Assembly (NCBI GenBank): GCA_009731375.1
Contig: BJOX01000070.1
Location: 428,444 to 451,964 of the forward strand
Length of the DNA: 23,521 bases
Reading direction: 5' to 3'
From: Paulinella micropora
Lineage: Eukaryota > Cercozoa > Imbricatea > Euglyphida
This document shows positions 12,146 through 21,172 of the stretch, piece by piece. The position numbers were made by a program, and so were the translations under genes. Under the pieces are notes generated by a model, which was not told the origin of the DNA, did not search any database, and saw nothing but the letters and a program-made list of their open reading frames with translations. Each line of letters starts with the position of its first letter. Positions within the stretch are counted from its first letter, which is position 1.

Positions 12146-12521
12146 AGATAGAATAGATAGAATAGATAGAATAGGTAGAACAGATAGAATAGATAGAATA
12201 GATAGAATAGATAGAATAGATAGAATAGGTAGAATAGGTAGAATAGATAGAATAGATAGAATAGATAGAATAGGTAGAATAGATAGAATAGGTAGAATAG
12301 ATAGAATAGGTAGAATAGATAGAATAGGTAGAATAGGTAGTAGGTAGAATAGATAGATAGAATAGATAGAATAGATAGAATAGATAGAATAGATAGAATA
12401 GATAGAATAGACAGAATAGACAGAATAGATAGAATAGATAGAATAGGTAGAATAGGTAGAATAGGTAGAGTAGATAGAATAGATCGAATAGATCGAATAG
12501 ACAGAATAGATAGAATAGATA
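12146..12521 (-). repeat. Inverted 9-bp array (AGATAGAAT)
   Basis: The same unit in reverse orientation for about 375 bases, flanked on both sides by the forward orientation. The array can fold on either neighbour. Confidence 0.95.
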
Positions 12522-12584
12522 GCTATTCTATCTATTCTATCTATTCTATCTATTCTACCTATTCTACCTATTCTATCTATTCTA
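12522..12584 (+). repeat. 9-bp array returning to forward orientation
   Basis: The turn is at GATAGCTATTC. It continues after the inverted-repeat element as 12766-12830. Confidence 0.93.
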
Positions 12585-12597
12585 TGGACAAGTGCAG

Positions 12598-12744
12598 AAT
12601 TTCGGCCACCTCAAATTTCGGCCAAAAAAAAACGTATCTTGCGGTGAAAAGTTGGGGAAGAATTCCGGCCACCCAAAGTTTCGTAAAAATTCCACGTATT
12701 TTGCGGTGGCAAATCACTGGCCGAAATACTTCGTGGCCGAAATT
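12598..12744. mobile_element. Small inverted-repeat element (MITE-like), inside the 9-bp array
   Basis: A 147-bp element with 26-base terminal arms (12598-12623 and 12719-12744) that match at 21 positions: AATTTCGGCCAC, five mismatched bases, ATTTCGGCC. The inner part carries two copies of an ACGTATYTTGCGGTG motif and GGAAGAATTCCGGCCAC. It splits the 9-bp array in two. A damaged relative is at 18212-18325. No coding capacity or clear target-site duplication. Confidence 0.6.
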
Positions 12745-12853
12745 TTTCACCCGACCTTATCTATACTATCTATTATTCTATCTATTTTATCTATTCTATC
12801 TATTCTATCTATTCTACCTATTCTATCGATTTGGTAAGGAATGTCACCCAGGC

Positions 12854-12912
<59 letters not shown>

Positions 12913-13269
12913 CCGGGAACTTGCAAGTATGTATGTATGTATGTATGTATGTATGCATGTATTCATGTATGTGTGCATGTATGTATGTATGTATGCAAGG
13001 AAGTAGCTAGGTAGGTAGGTAGGTAGGTAGGTAGGTAGGTAGGTAGGTAGGTAGGTAGGTAGGTAGGTAGGCAGGAGGTAGGTACGTTGGTAGGTAGGTA
13101 GGTAGGTAGGTAGGTAGGTAGGTAGGATAGTATGTAGGTACGTAGTTAGCTAGGTATGTAGGTAGGTAGGTAGGTAGGTAGGTAGGTAGGTAGGGAGGGA
13201 GGGAGGGAGGGAGGTAGGTAGGTGCAAAAACAAAAAATATATACCATAATATGATCTAATCTAATCTGT
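12745..13269. repeat. Mixed microsatellites: 9-bp unit, TATC, TATG, TAGG
   Basis: 9-bp unit to about 12830, a short unique link (12831-12852), TATC to 12912, TCCCGGGAACTTGCAAG link, TATG to 13000, TAGG with GGGA patch to 13222, then AT-rich sequence. The link CGGGAACTTGCAAG recurs inverted at about 17331-17345. No gene seen. Confidence 0.88.
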
Positions 13270-13296
13270 CTAGATAGATAGATGGATGGATGGATG

Positions 13297-13333
<37 letters not shown>
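13270..13333. repeat. GATA/GATG array
   Basis: Short array before the R2 copy. Confidence 0.93.
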
Positions 13334-13335
<2 letters not shown>

Positions 13336-13500
13336 GAGATATCGCAAAAGAAATGTAGTCCTTGCAAAGGAACGCAGTTTCACATCAAACAGTAATATGT
13401 GTACTGTGCATGTGTCCGGGATGGGAATCACGGGTAGACTGTGTTCTGGAAAAAAAGAAGAGGAGGTAGGTCGTTGGAGAAAAAGGTAATCTAGAGGATG
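13334..13500 (-). repeat. Dispersed repeat R2
   Basis: Close to 4782-4935, including the pyrimidine tract and TTTTTTTCCAG acceptor on the minus strand and the same TGA in the short frame. Junction sequence GAGATATCGC differs slightly. Confidence 0.8.
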
Positions 13501-13582
13501 AGCAGGAGTGTGGATTGGAGTTCTTCTTCAATGCCTTTCCATTCGCTTGGTGTTGATGGTAATACCAGGCGTTTTCTTTCTT

Positions 13583-13623
<41 letters not shown>

Positions 13624-13815
13624 ATATCTATATATATATCTATCTATCTATCTATCTATATCTATCTATCTATCTGTGTATGTATGTATGTATGTATGTA
13701 TGTATGTATGTGTGTGTGTGTGTGTGTACGTATGCATGTATGTTACAATATATGTATGTATGATTCTTTCGGGGGCACTTCTTGTCCAAAGGACGAAACA
13801 GGGTATGGCGTCAGA
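13501..13815. other. Unique link, TATC and TGTA arrays, and an exon 7-like fragment
   Basis: 13501-13575 is non-repetitive; one minus frame reads LVLPSTPSEWKGIEEEL then QSTLLLIL and TAG, with no supporting splice signal. TATC to about 13675, TGTA/TG to 13740. At 13762-13782 the minus strand reads EVPPKES, matching EVDSPRKS of exon 7 with two codons lost. Confidence 0.55.
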
Positions 13816-13826
13816 TAGATAGATAG

Positions 13827-14430
13827 GATGAAATATCGACTAATGTCAGAAAAAAGGAGCTTCTGATTTCGTCAACCAAGGAAGTCTGTGGGTAAAATAT
13901 TAACCCGATGCCCAGCTAAGCCGTGATGTTTGCACGGAAGGGACTGATACAGGCAATACCAAAGCTCCCTAGTACCAGGCGGGGCCAGGGCTCGTTCCAT
14001 AAACGCCCCTTGCAGAACGAGCTCCCACCTCCATTACAGAGGACCCAGTAAGCAGATGGAGTTTCGAGACTGTTCGACAGTCTAGTATAAACCGACAGAG
14101 CACTGTGGGTTTTATTCCGGGCTCAACAAGCGAGAAAGGGCACCCTGAGGGAACAGGATTGTGCTTCCCGTCGCTATTTCGGCATGTGACTTATAGGCGT
14201 ATGGCTAGGCACACATAAGGCACCCCACCACGGGCCCAGCACACCCACACCATCCCCTAATTCTCTGTCTGTCGACAGATGGCACCCATTTCAAAAAACC
14301 AAGCCCAAGGGAGGGTCAGTGACACCTCAAGTGGCCTTGGTTCACTCCGTGGAGTGATGAGATCAACTGATGAAATATCGACTAATGTCAGAAAAAAGGA
14401 GCTTCTGATTTCGTCAACCAAGGAAGTCTA
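13827..14430 (-). repeat. Dispersed repeat R1, full copy with duplicated end
   Basis: As 642-1243, including the repeated R1 start at 14370-14428. A base is missing in the CATAAACGCCCC segment compared with the other copies, which breaks the 62-codon minus frame. Confidence 0.85.
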
Positions 14431-14436
14431 AGACAA

Positions 14437-14518
<82 letters not shown>

Positions 14519-14573
14519 GAGATATCGACTAATGTCAGAAAAAAGGAGCTTCTGATTTCGTCAACCAAGGAAG
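14431..14573. repeat. GATA array and the start of a further R1 copy
   Basis: GATA to 14516, then the first 56 or so bases of R1, cut by the gap. Confidence 0.9.
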
Positions 14574-15000
14574 NNNNNNNNNNNNNNNNNNNNNNNNNNN
14601 NNNNNNNNNNNNNNNNNNNNNNNNNNNNNNNNNNNNNNNNNNNNNNNNNNNNNNNNNNNNNNNNNNNNNNNNNNNNNNNNNNNNNNNNNNNNNNNNNNNN
14701 NNNNNNNNNNNNNNNNNNNNNNNNNNNNNNNNNNNNNNNNNNNNNNNNNNNNNNNNNNNNNNNNNNNNNNNNNNNNNNNNNNNNNNNNNNNNNNNNNNNN
14801 NNNNNNNNNNNNNNNNNNNNNNNNNNNNNNNNNNNNNNNNNNNNNNNNNNNNNNNNNNNNNNNNNNNNNNNNNNNNNNNNNNNNNNNNNNNNNNNNNNNN
14901 NNNNNNNNNNNNNNNNNNNNNNNNNNNNNNNNNNNNNNNNNNNNNNNNNNNNNNNNNNNNNNNNNNNNNNNNNNNNNNNNNNNNNNNNNNNNNNNNNNNN
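14574..15000. other. Assembly gap (427 N)
   Basis: Estimated-size gap, inside the intron between exons 5 and 6. The rest of an R1 copy would be expected in it. Confidence 0.98.
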
Positions 15001-15058
<58 letters not shown>

Positions 15059-15079
15059 GGATGGATGGATGGATGGATG

Positions 15080-15174
<95 letters not shown>

Positions 15175-15445
15175 TAGATTACATAAGATGAGATGAGATA
15201 AGATAAGATAAGATAAGATAAGAGAAGATAAGATAAGATAAGATAAAGATAAAGATAAAGATAAAGATAAAGATAAAGATAAAGATTAGATTAGAGAAGA
15301 GAAGAGAAGAGAAGAGAAGAGAAGATACGATAAGATAAGATAAGATAAGATAAGATAAGATAAGATAAGATAAGACAAGATAAGATAAGATAAGATAAGA
15401 TAAGATAAGATAAGATAAGATAAGATAAGATAAGATAAGATAAGA
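15001..15445. repeat. GATA array followed by GATAA, GATAAA and GAGAA arrays
   Basis: GATA/GATG to 15175, then AAGAT pentamers, a hexamer AAAGAT block, a GAGAA block and AAGAT again to 15445. No gene. Confidence 0.95.
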
Positions 15446-15460
15446 TATATTGTCTTTTAC

Positions 15461-15495
15461 CAGCTCTGTCTCCTGCACGATGGGTGAAATTTCTC
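15461..15495 (-). CDS. Exon 5 of the sphingomyelinase-like gene
   Basis: Micro-exon of 35 nt: two leading bases completing Gly with exon 4, then 11 codons, EISPIVQETEL, ending in phase 0. The acceptor is GGCTCTCTAG and the donor is GTAAAA. It lies in a 60-base non-repetitive island between a GATAA array and a TATG array. No family motif falls in it. The call rests on position between LDYVF and SDH, on the splice signals, and on exact phase fit with the exons on both sides. Its loop or strand in the EEP fold would be the segment after LDYxF. The intron to exon 6 is about 6 kb and includes the 427-base gap, so a further exon could be missing. Confidence 0.6.
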
Positions 15496-15506
15496 CTAGA
15501 GAGCCT

Positions 15507-15533
15507 ATGTATGTATGTATGTATGTATGTATG

Positions 15534-15564
<31 letters not shown>

Positions 15565-16531
15565 GTATGTATCTGTGCATTCATACCGCGCTGCCACTAG
15601 CTGTTACCTTGTGTATGTATGTATGTATGTATGTATGTATGTATGCATGTATGTATGTATGTATGTATGTATGCATGTATGCATGTGTGTATGCATTCAT
15701 AACACGTGGCACTAGCTGTTACGTTGTGTATGTATGTATGTATGTATATGTGCATTCATACCGCGCTGCCACTAGCTGTTACCTTGTGTATGTATGTATG
15801 TATGTACGTATGTATGTATGTATGTATGTATGTATGTATGTATGTATGTATGTATGTATGTATGTATGTATGTATATGTGCATTCATACCGCGCTGCCAC
15901 TAGCTGTTACGTTGTGTATGTATGTATGTAAGTACGTATGTATGTATGTATGTACGTATGTACGTATGTGTGTATGTATGTATGTAAGTACGTATGTGTG
16001 TATGTATTGTACGTATGTACGTATGTGTGTATGTATGTATGTAAGTACGTATGTGTGTATGTACGTACGTATGTACGTATGTATGTATGTATGTAGGTAT
16101 GTACGTATGTGTGTATGTATGCATGCATGTACGTATGTATGTATGTATGTAAGTACGTATGTGTGTATGTATGTACGTATGTATGTATGTATGTATGTAC
16201 GTATGTATGTATGTATGTATGTACGTATGTACGTATGTATTTATTGTACGTATGTACGTATGTGTGTATATATGCATGTATGTATGTATGTATGTACGTA
16301 TGTATGTATGTATTGTACGTATGTGTGTATGTATGTATGTATGTATGTATGTATGTATGTATGTATATATGTACGTATGTACGCATGTATGTATGTATGT
16401 ATGTATGTATGCATGTATGTATGTATGTATGTATGTATGTATGTATGTATGTATTGATGTATGTATGTATGTATATATGTACATATGTACGTATTTATGT
16501 ATTGTACATATGTATGTATGTATGTATGTAC
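15507..16531. repeat. TATG/TACG array with four copies of a 33-bp unit
   Basis: Unit with CCGCGCTGCCACTAGCTGTT at about 15583-15613, 15693-15727, 15759-15790 and 15885-15917. On the minus strand it has an AG then TGGCAGCGCGG and GTATGA. No family motif. It shares TGCCACTAGCTGT with 7026-7038 in the exon 7 array. After 15920 only TATG/TACG/TGTG. Confidence 0.88.
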
Positions 16532-16559
16532 CCGGGTAAATGAAGACGTAGTCTAACCT
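16532..16559 (-). CDS. Duplicate of exon 4, intact (RLDYVFIYP)
   Basis: Third copy of the 28-nt micro-exon, intact and in the same phase, encoding RLDYVFIYP with Ile for Met. The acceptor is TACATACAG and the donor is GTACAT. It could be a mutually exclusive alternative to the copy at 16878-16851 or an unused duplicate. The sequence alone does not decide; the stronger acceptor belongs to the first copy. Confidence 0.55.
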
Positions 16560-16850
16560 CTGTATGTATGTACGTATATATGTACGTATGTATGTACGTA
16601 TGTATGTATGTATATATGTATATATGTACGTATGTACGTGTGTATGTATGTATGTATGTATGTATTGTACGTATGTATGTATGTATGTATGTATGTATGT
16701 ATGTATGTATGTATGTATGTTACCCGGGTACATGAACGTAGTCTAACCTCTGTATGTATGTACGTATGTATGTATGTGAATATTGTAGGTTTGTATGTAT
16801 GTATGTATGTATGTATGTATGTATGTATGTATGTATGTTATGTATGTTAC
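16560..16850. repeat. TATG/TACG array between the exon 4 copies
   Basis: Microsatellite that, with exon 4, makes a tandem unit of roughly 130-190 bp. Confidence 0.9.
16724..16749 (-). pseudogene. Duplicate of exon 4, frameshifted
   Basis: Second copy of the RLDYVF micro-exon with acceptor TACATACAG and donor GTAACA. Two bases are missing in the LDYVF codons compared with the other two copies, so the frame is lost. The copy reads RLDYV and then leaves frame. Confidence 0.7.
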
Positions 16851-16878
16851 CCGGATACATGAAGACGTAGTCTAACCT
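16851..16878 (-). CDS. Exon 4 (RLDYVF motif), first of three copies
   Basis: Micro-exon of 28 nt: nine codons plus one base, RLDYVFMYP and the first base of Gly. It starts in phase 0, as exon 3 requires. LDY(V/I)(F/I) is the conserved strand before the catalytic His region in neutral and bacterial sphingomyelinases, with its Asp in the active site. The acceptor GTACCCACAG is the best of the three copies and the donor is GTAACA. Two more copies lie about 130 and 320 bp downstream, at 16749-16724 and 16559-16532. Whether one is chosen by the splicing machinery, or more than one can be used, is open: including two in a row would shift the frame. Confidence 0.72.
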
Positions 16879-17345
<467 letters not shown>

Positions 17346-17424
<79 letters not shown>

Positions 17425-17476
17425 GGATGGATGGATAGATAGGTAGGTAGATAGCTAGCTAGCTAGATAGATAGAT

Positions 17477-17573
<97 letters not shown>

Positions 17574-17625
17574 GGATGGATGGATAGATAGGTAGGTAGA
17601 TAGCTAGCTAGCTAGATAGATAGAT

Positions 17626-17722
<97 letters not shown>

Positions 17723-17774
17723 GGATGGATGGATAGATAGGTAGGTAGATAGCTAGCTAGCTAGATAGATAGAT

Positions 17775-17871
<97 letters not shown>

Positions 17872-17923
17872 GGATGGATGGATAGATAGGTAGGTAGATA
17901 GCTAGCTAGCTAGATAGATAGAT

Positions 17924-17980
<57 letters not shown>

Positions 17981-17985
17981 GCATG
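17346..17985. repeat. Higher-order GATA repeat, 149-bp period, four units
   Basis: Each unit is a GATA run, GATGGATGGATGGATAGATAG, GTAGGTAGATAG and AGCTAGCTAGCT. The AGCTAGCTAGCT block starts at 17453, 17602, 17751 and 17900: exactly 149 bp apart each time, showing recent duplication of whole units. Confidence 0.95.
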
Positions 17986-17999
17986 AGTACATTCATTAC

Positions 18000-18058
18000 C
18001 ATGTACTCCAATTTTCCTGGGAACTGCAGCCGGGGCGGCCGGGTAGACGGGTGGCAAC
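18000..18058 (-). CDS. Exon 3 (HPST motif) of the sphingomyelinase-like gene
   Basis: Exon of 59 nt: two leading bases that complete a Gly codon with exon 2, then 19 codons ending in phase 0. It encodes CHPSTRPPRLQFPGKLEYM. His-Pro-x-Thr between the GDxN and LDY motifs is typical of neutral sphingomyelinase-type EEP proteins, as I recall the family. The acceptor is CGTTACTAG and the donor GTAATG is the same as for exon 2. Three partial copies lie upstream on the minus strand (18201, 18341, 18674 to lower coordinates). They replace the motif His by Gln, Tyr and Leu, so this copy alone keeps HPST. The introns on both sides are short for this gene, about 1.1 to 1.3 kb. Confidence 0.72.
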
Positions 18059-18164
18059 CTAGTAACGGACGTGATGTGTTGATGATGTGCACGTGATGTG
18101 CATGTCATGTGCCATGTGATGTGTCATGCTCATGTCATGTGCACATTATACACCCACACCACTA
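18059..18164. other. TGATGTGCATG-rich intron sequence
   Basis: Degenerate repeats of GTGATGTG/CATGTCATGTG. Nothing coding. Confidence 0.6.
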
Positions 18165-18201
18165 CGTTGCAGCCGGGGCGGCCGGGTAGACGGTTGGCAC
18201 C
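18165..18201 (-). pseudogene. 5'-half copy of exon 3, His to Gln
   Basis: Reads CQPSTRPPRLQ in the exon 3 frame. Its acceptor is preceded by a run of T (CTTTTTTTTAG), better than that of the intact exon, but the motif His is Gln and the donor is lost. Confidence 0.65.
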
Positions 18202-18211
18202 CTAAAAAAAA

Positions 18212-18325
18212 GTAAAAAATTTCGGCCGCCTCAAATTTCGGCACAAAAAATAACGTATCTTGCGGTTACAAGACCAGGGAAGAATTCCGGCCACTTAAAG
18301 TTTTGTGCAAAAACAACGTATTCGG
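18212..18325. mobile_element. Damaged relative of the inverted-repeat element
   Basis: Shares AAATTTCGGCC, TCAAATTTCGGC, ACGTATCTTGCGGT and GGGAAGAATTCCGGCCAC with 12598-12744, but lacks the right arm. Confidence 0.55.
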
Positions 18326-18341
18326 GTAGACGGGTAGCAAT
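18322..18341 (-). pseudogene. Short 5' copy of exon 3, His to Tyr
   Basis: Reads CYPSTR after the same CGTTACTAG acceptor as exon 3, then leaves the match. Confidence 0.6.
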
Positions 18342-18384
18342 CTAGTAACGGACGTGATGTGGGTTGATGTGCCTCATGAAGAAT

Positions 18385-18530
18385 GATTTCAAACGCTTCC
18401 ATCTCAGCTAATACTTGTATCCATCACGTGTGTTATTGGCTAATTAGAAAGCTCTTGATCAGAGCTTTTAAACGAGCCACTGCACAAACAACAAACATGA
18501 CAAATAGCTGAGATCGAAGCGTTTGAAGTC
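18385..18530. repeat. Long imperfect hairpin
   Basis: Arms GATTTCAAACGCTTCC...(18385-18410) and ...GAAGCGTTTGAAGTC (18505-18530) match at 24 of 26 positions. The centre is a perfect AAAGCTCT/AGAGCTTT stem (18448-18455, 18461-18468) with a 5-base loop, and the sequence between is partly complementary. Foldback element or small-RNA precursor-like; neither is shown. Confidence 0.75.
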
Positions 18531-18637
18531 GTTGCTCGTTGTGTTTAAGAACTACTATTTTCTCATATGCGATGTGCATGTGTCATGTGATGTGTCATAT
18601 GTCATGTTATATGCACATCAATACATCCACACCACTT

Positions 18638-18674
18638 CGTTGCAGCCGCGGCGGCCGGGTAGACGGGAGGCAGC
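18638..18674 (-). pseudogene. 5'-half copy of exon 3, His to Leu
   Basis: Reads CLPSTRPPRLQR in the exon 3 frame, without an AG acceptor at the expected place. Confidence 0.6.
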
Positions 18675-18804
18675 CCATGAGGTTGAGGTGGGATGTGATG
18701 TGAGGGGGCGGATGTGATGTGCATATGATGTGCATGTGATGTGAATGTGATGTGAATATGTCGTGGCGTGCTCATGTCATATCACATCAAAATCCACATC
18801 CTGC
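18675..18804. other. TGATGTGAATG-rich intron sequence
   Basis: Degenerate GTGATGTG repeats; nothing coding. Confidence 0.55.
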
Positions 18805-18864
18805 CGAACTTCTACTTCAGCAAGTCCATCAAGTTGCGGTCCGAAGACAGAACAGACAGCATAT
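18805..18864 (-). pseudogene. 3'-half copy of exon 2 with a stop
   Basis: Reads MLSVLSSDRNLMDLLK, then TAG where exon 2 has Gln, then KF. The donor has changed from GTAATG to GCAGGA. Confidence 0.75.
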
Positions 18865-18988
18865 CACATCACATCACATCATATCACATCCACCACCACA
18901 TCCACCTCCACATCCACCTTCACATCCACCTCCACATCCACCTCCACATCCACATCCACATCCACCACATCCACATCCACGTCATTAC

Positions 18989-19048
18989 CGAATTTCTGCT
19001 TCAGCAAGTCCATCAAGTTGCCGTCCGGAGACAGAACAGACAGTATAT
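18989..19048 (-). pseudogene. 3'-half copy of exon 2, open, donor kept
   Basis: Reads LSVLSPDGNLMDLLKQKF with donor GTAATG kept. It lacks the first half of the exon. Confidence 0.75.
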
Positions 19049-19127
19049 CACATCACATCACATCATATCACATCCACCTCCACATCCACCTCCACATCCA
19101 CATCCACATCCACATCCACAGAATTAC

Positions 19128-19187
19128 CAAACTTCTGCTTCAGCAAGTCCATCAAGCTGCCGTCCGGAGACAGAACAGACAGCATAT
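19128..19187 (-). pseudogene. 3'-half copy of exon 2, open, donor kept
   Basis: Reads MLSVLSPDGSLMDLLKQKF (Asn to Ser) with donor GTAATT. A further 16-base scrap (MLSVL) is at 19265-19280. Confidence 0.75.
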
Positions 19188-19352
19188 CACATCACATCAC
19201 ATCATATCACATCCACCTCCACATCCACCTCCACATCCACCTCCACATCCACATCCACATCCACAGAACAGACAGCATATCACATCACATCACATCATAT
19301 CACATCCACCTCCACATCCACCTCCACATCACATCCACATCCACAGCATTAC

Positions 19353-19469
19353 CAAACTTCTGCTTCAGCAAGTCCATCAAGTTGCCGTCCGGAGACAGAA
19401 CAGACAGCATATGCTGGTACTCAGGGGCGTCAGGCTCGACCCCGTCGAAACCAGAGTTGAAGACCGTCC
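19353..19469 (-). CDS. Exon 2 of the sphingomyelinase-like gene
   Basis: Exon of 117 nt: two leading bases, 38 codons, one trailing base. The leading GG completes the codon left open by exon 1 (Gly). It encodes TVFNSGFDGVEP, DAPEYQHMLSVLSPDGN and LMDLLKQKF. A short acidic stretch followed by EYxxML-x-x-L about 20 residues after GDxN matches the bacterial sphingomyelinase layout, where SEYxxM follows the GDMN motif. The acceptor is CTAACCTAG and the donor is GTAATG. This is the only complete copy. The acceptor with the first 24 or so bases recurs at least eight times at higher coordinates. The donor with the last 60 or so bases recurs three times, plus one short fragment, at lower coordinates. 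The open frame is kept in full only here, so I take this as the functional exon. The intron to exon 1 is about 3.6 kb of TAAG/CAAG/GTCA repeats. Confidence 0.75.
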
Positions 19470-19470
19470 C

Positions 19471-20938
19471 TAGGTTAGTCAGTCAGTGAGTAAGCAAGTA
19501 AGTAAGTAAGCAAGCAAGCAAGTAAGCAAGCATGCAAGTAAGTAAGCAAGCAAGTAAGTAAGCAAGCAAGCAAGTAAGTAAGCAAGCAAGTAAGTAAGCA
19601 AGCAAGTAAGTAAGTAAGCAAGCAAGTAAGTAAGTAAGGAATCCAGAGTTGAACACCATCCCTACGTGAGTCAGTCAGTGAGTAATCAAGTAAGTAAGCA
19701 AGCAAGTAAGGAAGGAAGCAAGCAAGTAAGTATGCAAGCAAGTAACTAAGTAAGCAAGCAAGTAAAGTAAGTAAGCAAGCAAGTAAGTAACTAAGGAAGC
19801 AAGTAAGTAAGTAAGTAAGCAAGCAAATAAGTAAGCAAGCAAGTAAGTAAGTAAGTAAGGAATCCAGAGTTGAACAGCGTCCCTACGTGAGTCAGTCAGT
19901 GAGTAAGCAAGTAAGTAAGCAAGCAAGCAAGTAAGTAAGTAAGCAAGCAAGCAAGTAAGTAAGCAAGCAAGTAAGTAAGCAAGCAAGTAAGTAAGTAAGC
20001 AAGCAAGTAAGTAAGTAAGCAAGCAAGTAAGTAAATAAGGAATCCAGCGTTGAAGACCGTCCCTATGTTAGTCAGTCAGTGAGTAAGCAAGTAAGTAAGT
20101 AAGTAAGCAAGCAAGTAAGTAAGTAAGGAATCCAGAGTTGAACACCATCCCTACGTGAGTCAGTCAGTGAGTAAGCAAGTAAGTAAGTAAGCAAGCAAGC
20201 AAGTAAGTAGTAAGCAAGCAAGTAAGTAAGTAAGCAAGCAAGTAAGTAAGTAAGCAAGCAAATAAGTAAGTAAGGAATCCAGAGTGAACACCATCCTTAC
20301 GTGAGTCAGTCAGTGAGTAAGCAAGTAAGTAAGTAAGCAAGCAAGTAAGTAAGCAAGCAAGCAAGCAAGCAAGTAAGCAAGCAAGTAAGCAAGCAAGTAA
20401 GTAAGCAAGCAGGTAAGTAAGTAAGCAAGTAAGTAAGTAAGCAAGCAAGTAAGTAAGTAAGTAAGTAAGTAAGCAAGTAAGTAAGTAAGCAAGCAAGTAA
20501 GTAAGTAAGCAAGCAAGTAAGTAAGTAAGGAATCCAGAGTTGAACAGCGTCCCTACGTGAGTCAGTCAGTGAGTAAGCAAGTAAGTAAGTAAGCAAGGAA
20601 GCAAGTAAGGAAGGAAGCCATTTAGTAAGTAAGTAAGTAAGTAAGTTAGTAAGCAAGCAAGTAACAAGCAAGTAAGTAAGTAAGGAATCAAGTAAGTAAG
20701 TAAGGAATCCAGAGTTGAACAGCGTCCCTACGTGAGTCAGTCAGTGAGTAAGCAAGTAAGTAAGTAAGTAAGCAAGCAAGTAAGTAAGAGTGGAAACCAT
20801 TTAGTAAGTAAGTAAGTAAGTAAGTAAGTAAGAAAGTAAGGAAGCCATTTAGTAAGTAAGTAAGTAAAGTAAGTAAGTAAGTAAGTAAGTCAGTGAGTGA
20901 GCAAGTAAGTAAGTAAGTAAGTACGTCAGTAAGTCAGT
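19471..20938 (-). repeat. TAAG/CAAG arrays with at least seven 5'-half copies of exon 2
   Basis: Each unit of about 90-250 bp ends in a copy of the exon 2 acceptor (CTGACTCACGTAG) and its first 24 or so bases. Copies at about 19638-19670, 19858-19890, 20039-20072, 20127-20160, 20274-20304, 20529-20560 and 20704-20735. Readings are MVFNSGF, TLFNSGF and TVFNAGF; the copy at 20274 has a one-base deletion. Confidence 0.88.
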
Positions 20939-20987
20939 CAGACAGCATATGCAGGTACTCAGGGACATCCGGCTTGACACCACCGTA
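20939..20987 (-). pseudogene. Middle part of exon 2, diverged
   Basis: Reads GVKPDVPEYLHMLS against GVEPDAPEYQHMLS in exon 2, then meets a stop in the GACTGACTTACTG repeat. The most diverged exon 2 copy in the window. Confidence 0.7.
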
Positions 20988-20994
20988 GATAGAT

Positions 20995-21172
20995 GAGATG
21001 TCGCAAAGGAATGTAGTCCTTGCAAAGGAACGCAGTTTCACATCAAACAATAATTTGTGTACTGTGCATGTGTCCGGGATGGGAATCACGGGTAGACTGT
21101 GTTCTGGAAAAAGAAGAGGAGGAAGGACGTTGAAGAAAAAGGCAATCTAGGAATGGAGAGTGGGAGGATAAG

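Larger units (their letters stand above)
18865..19346. repeat. CACATC/CCACCT arrays between exon 2 3'-half copies
   Basis: Hexamer-type CATCCA/CACCTC and ATCAC repeats. With the exon 2 pieces they form a tandem unit of about 140-180 bp. The long plus-strand frames here are repeat translations. Confidence 0.85.

Noticed and set aside
12584-13006. 140-residue plus-strand ORF
   Set aside because: It reads through the inverted-repeat element into TATC and TATG arrays; no domain and no start context.
15450-16733. Plus and minus frames of MYVC and HTYI repeats
   Set aside because: Both strands are open together over the TATG array, the sign of a repeat translation.
18752-19489. 245-residue plus-strand ORF over 18752-19489
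   Set aside because: Three overlapping plus frames are open through CACATC repeats. The unique parts are exon 2 pieces read on the minus strand, where they match the EEP family.
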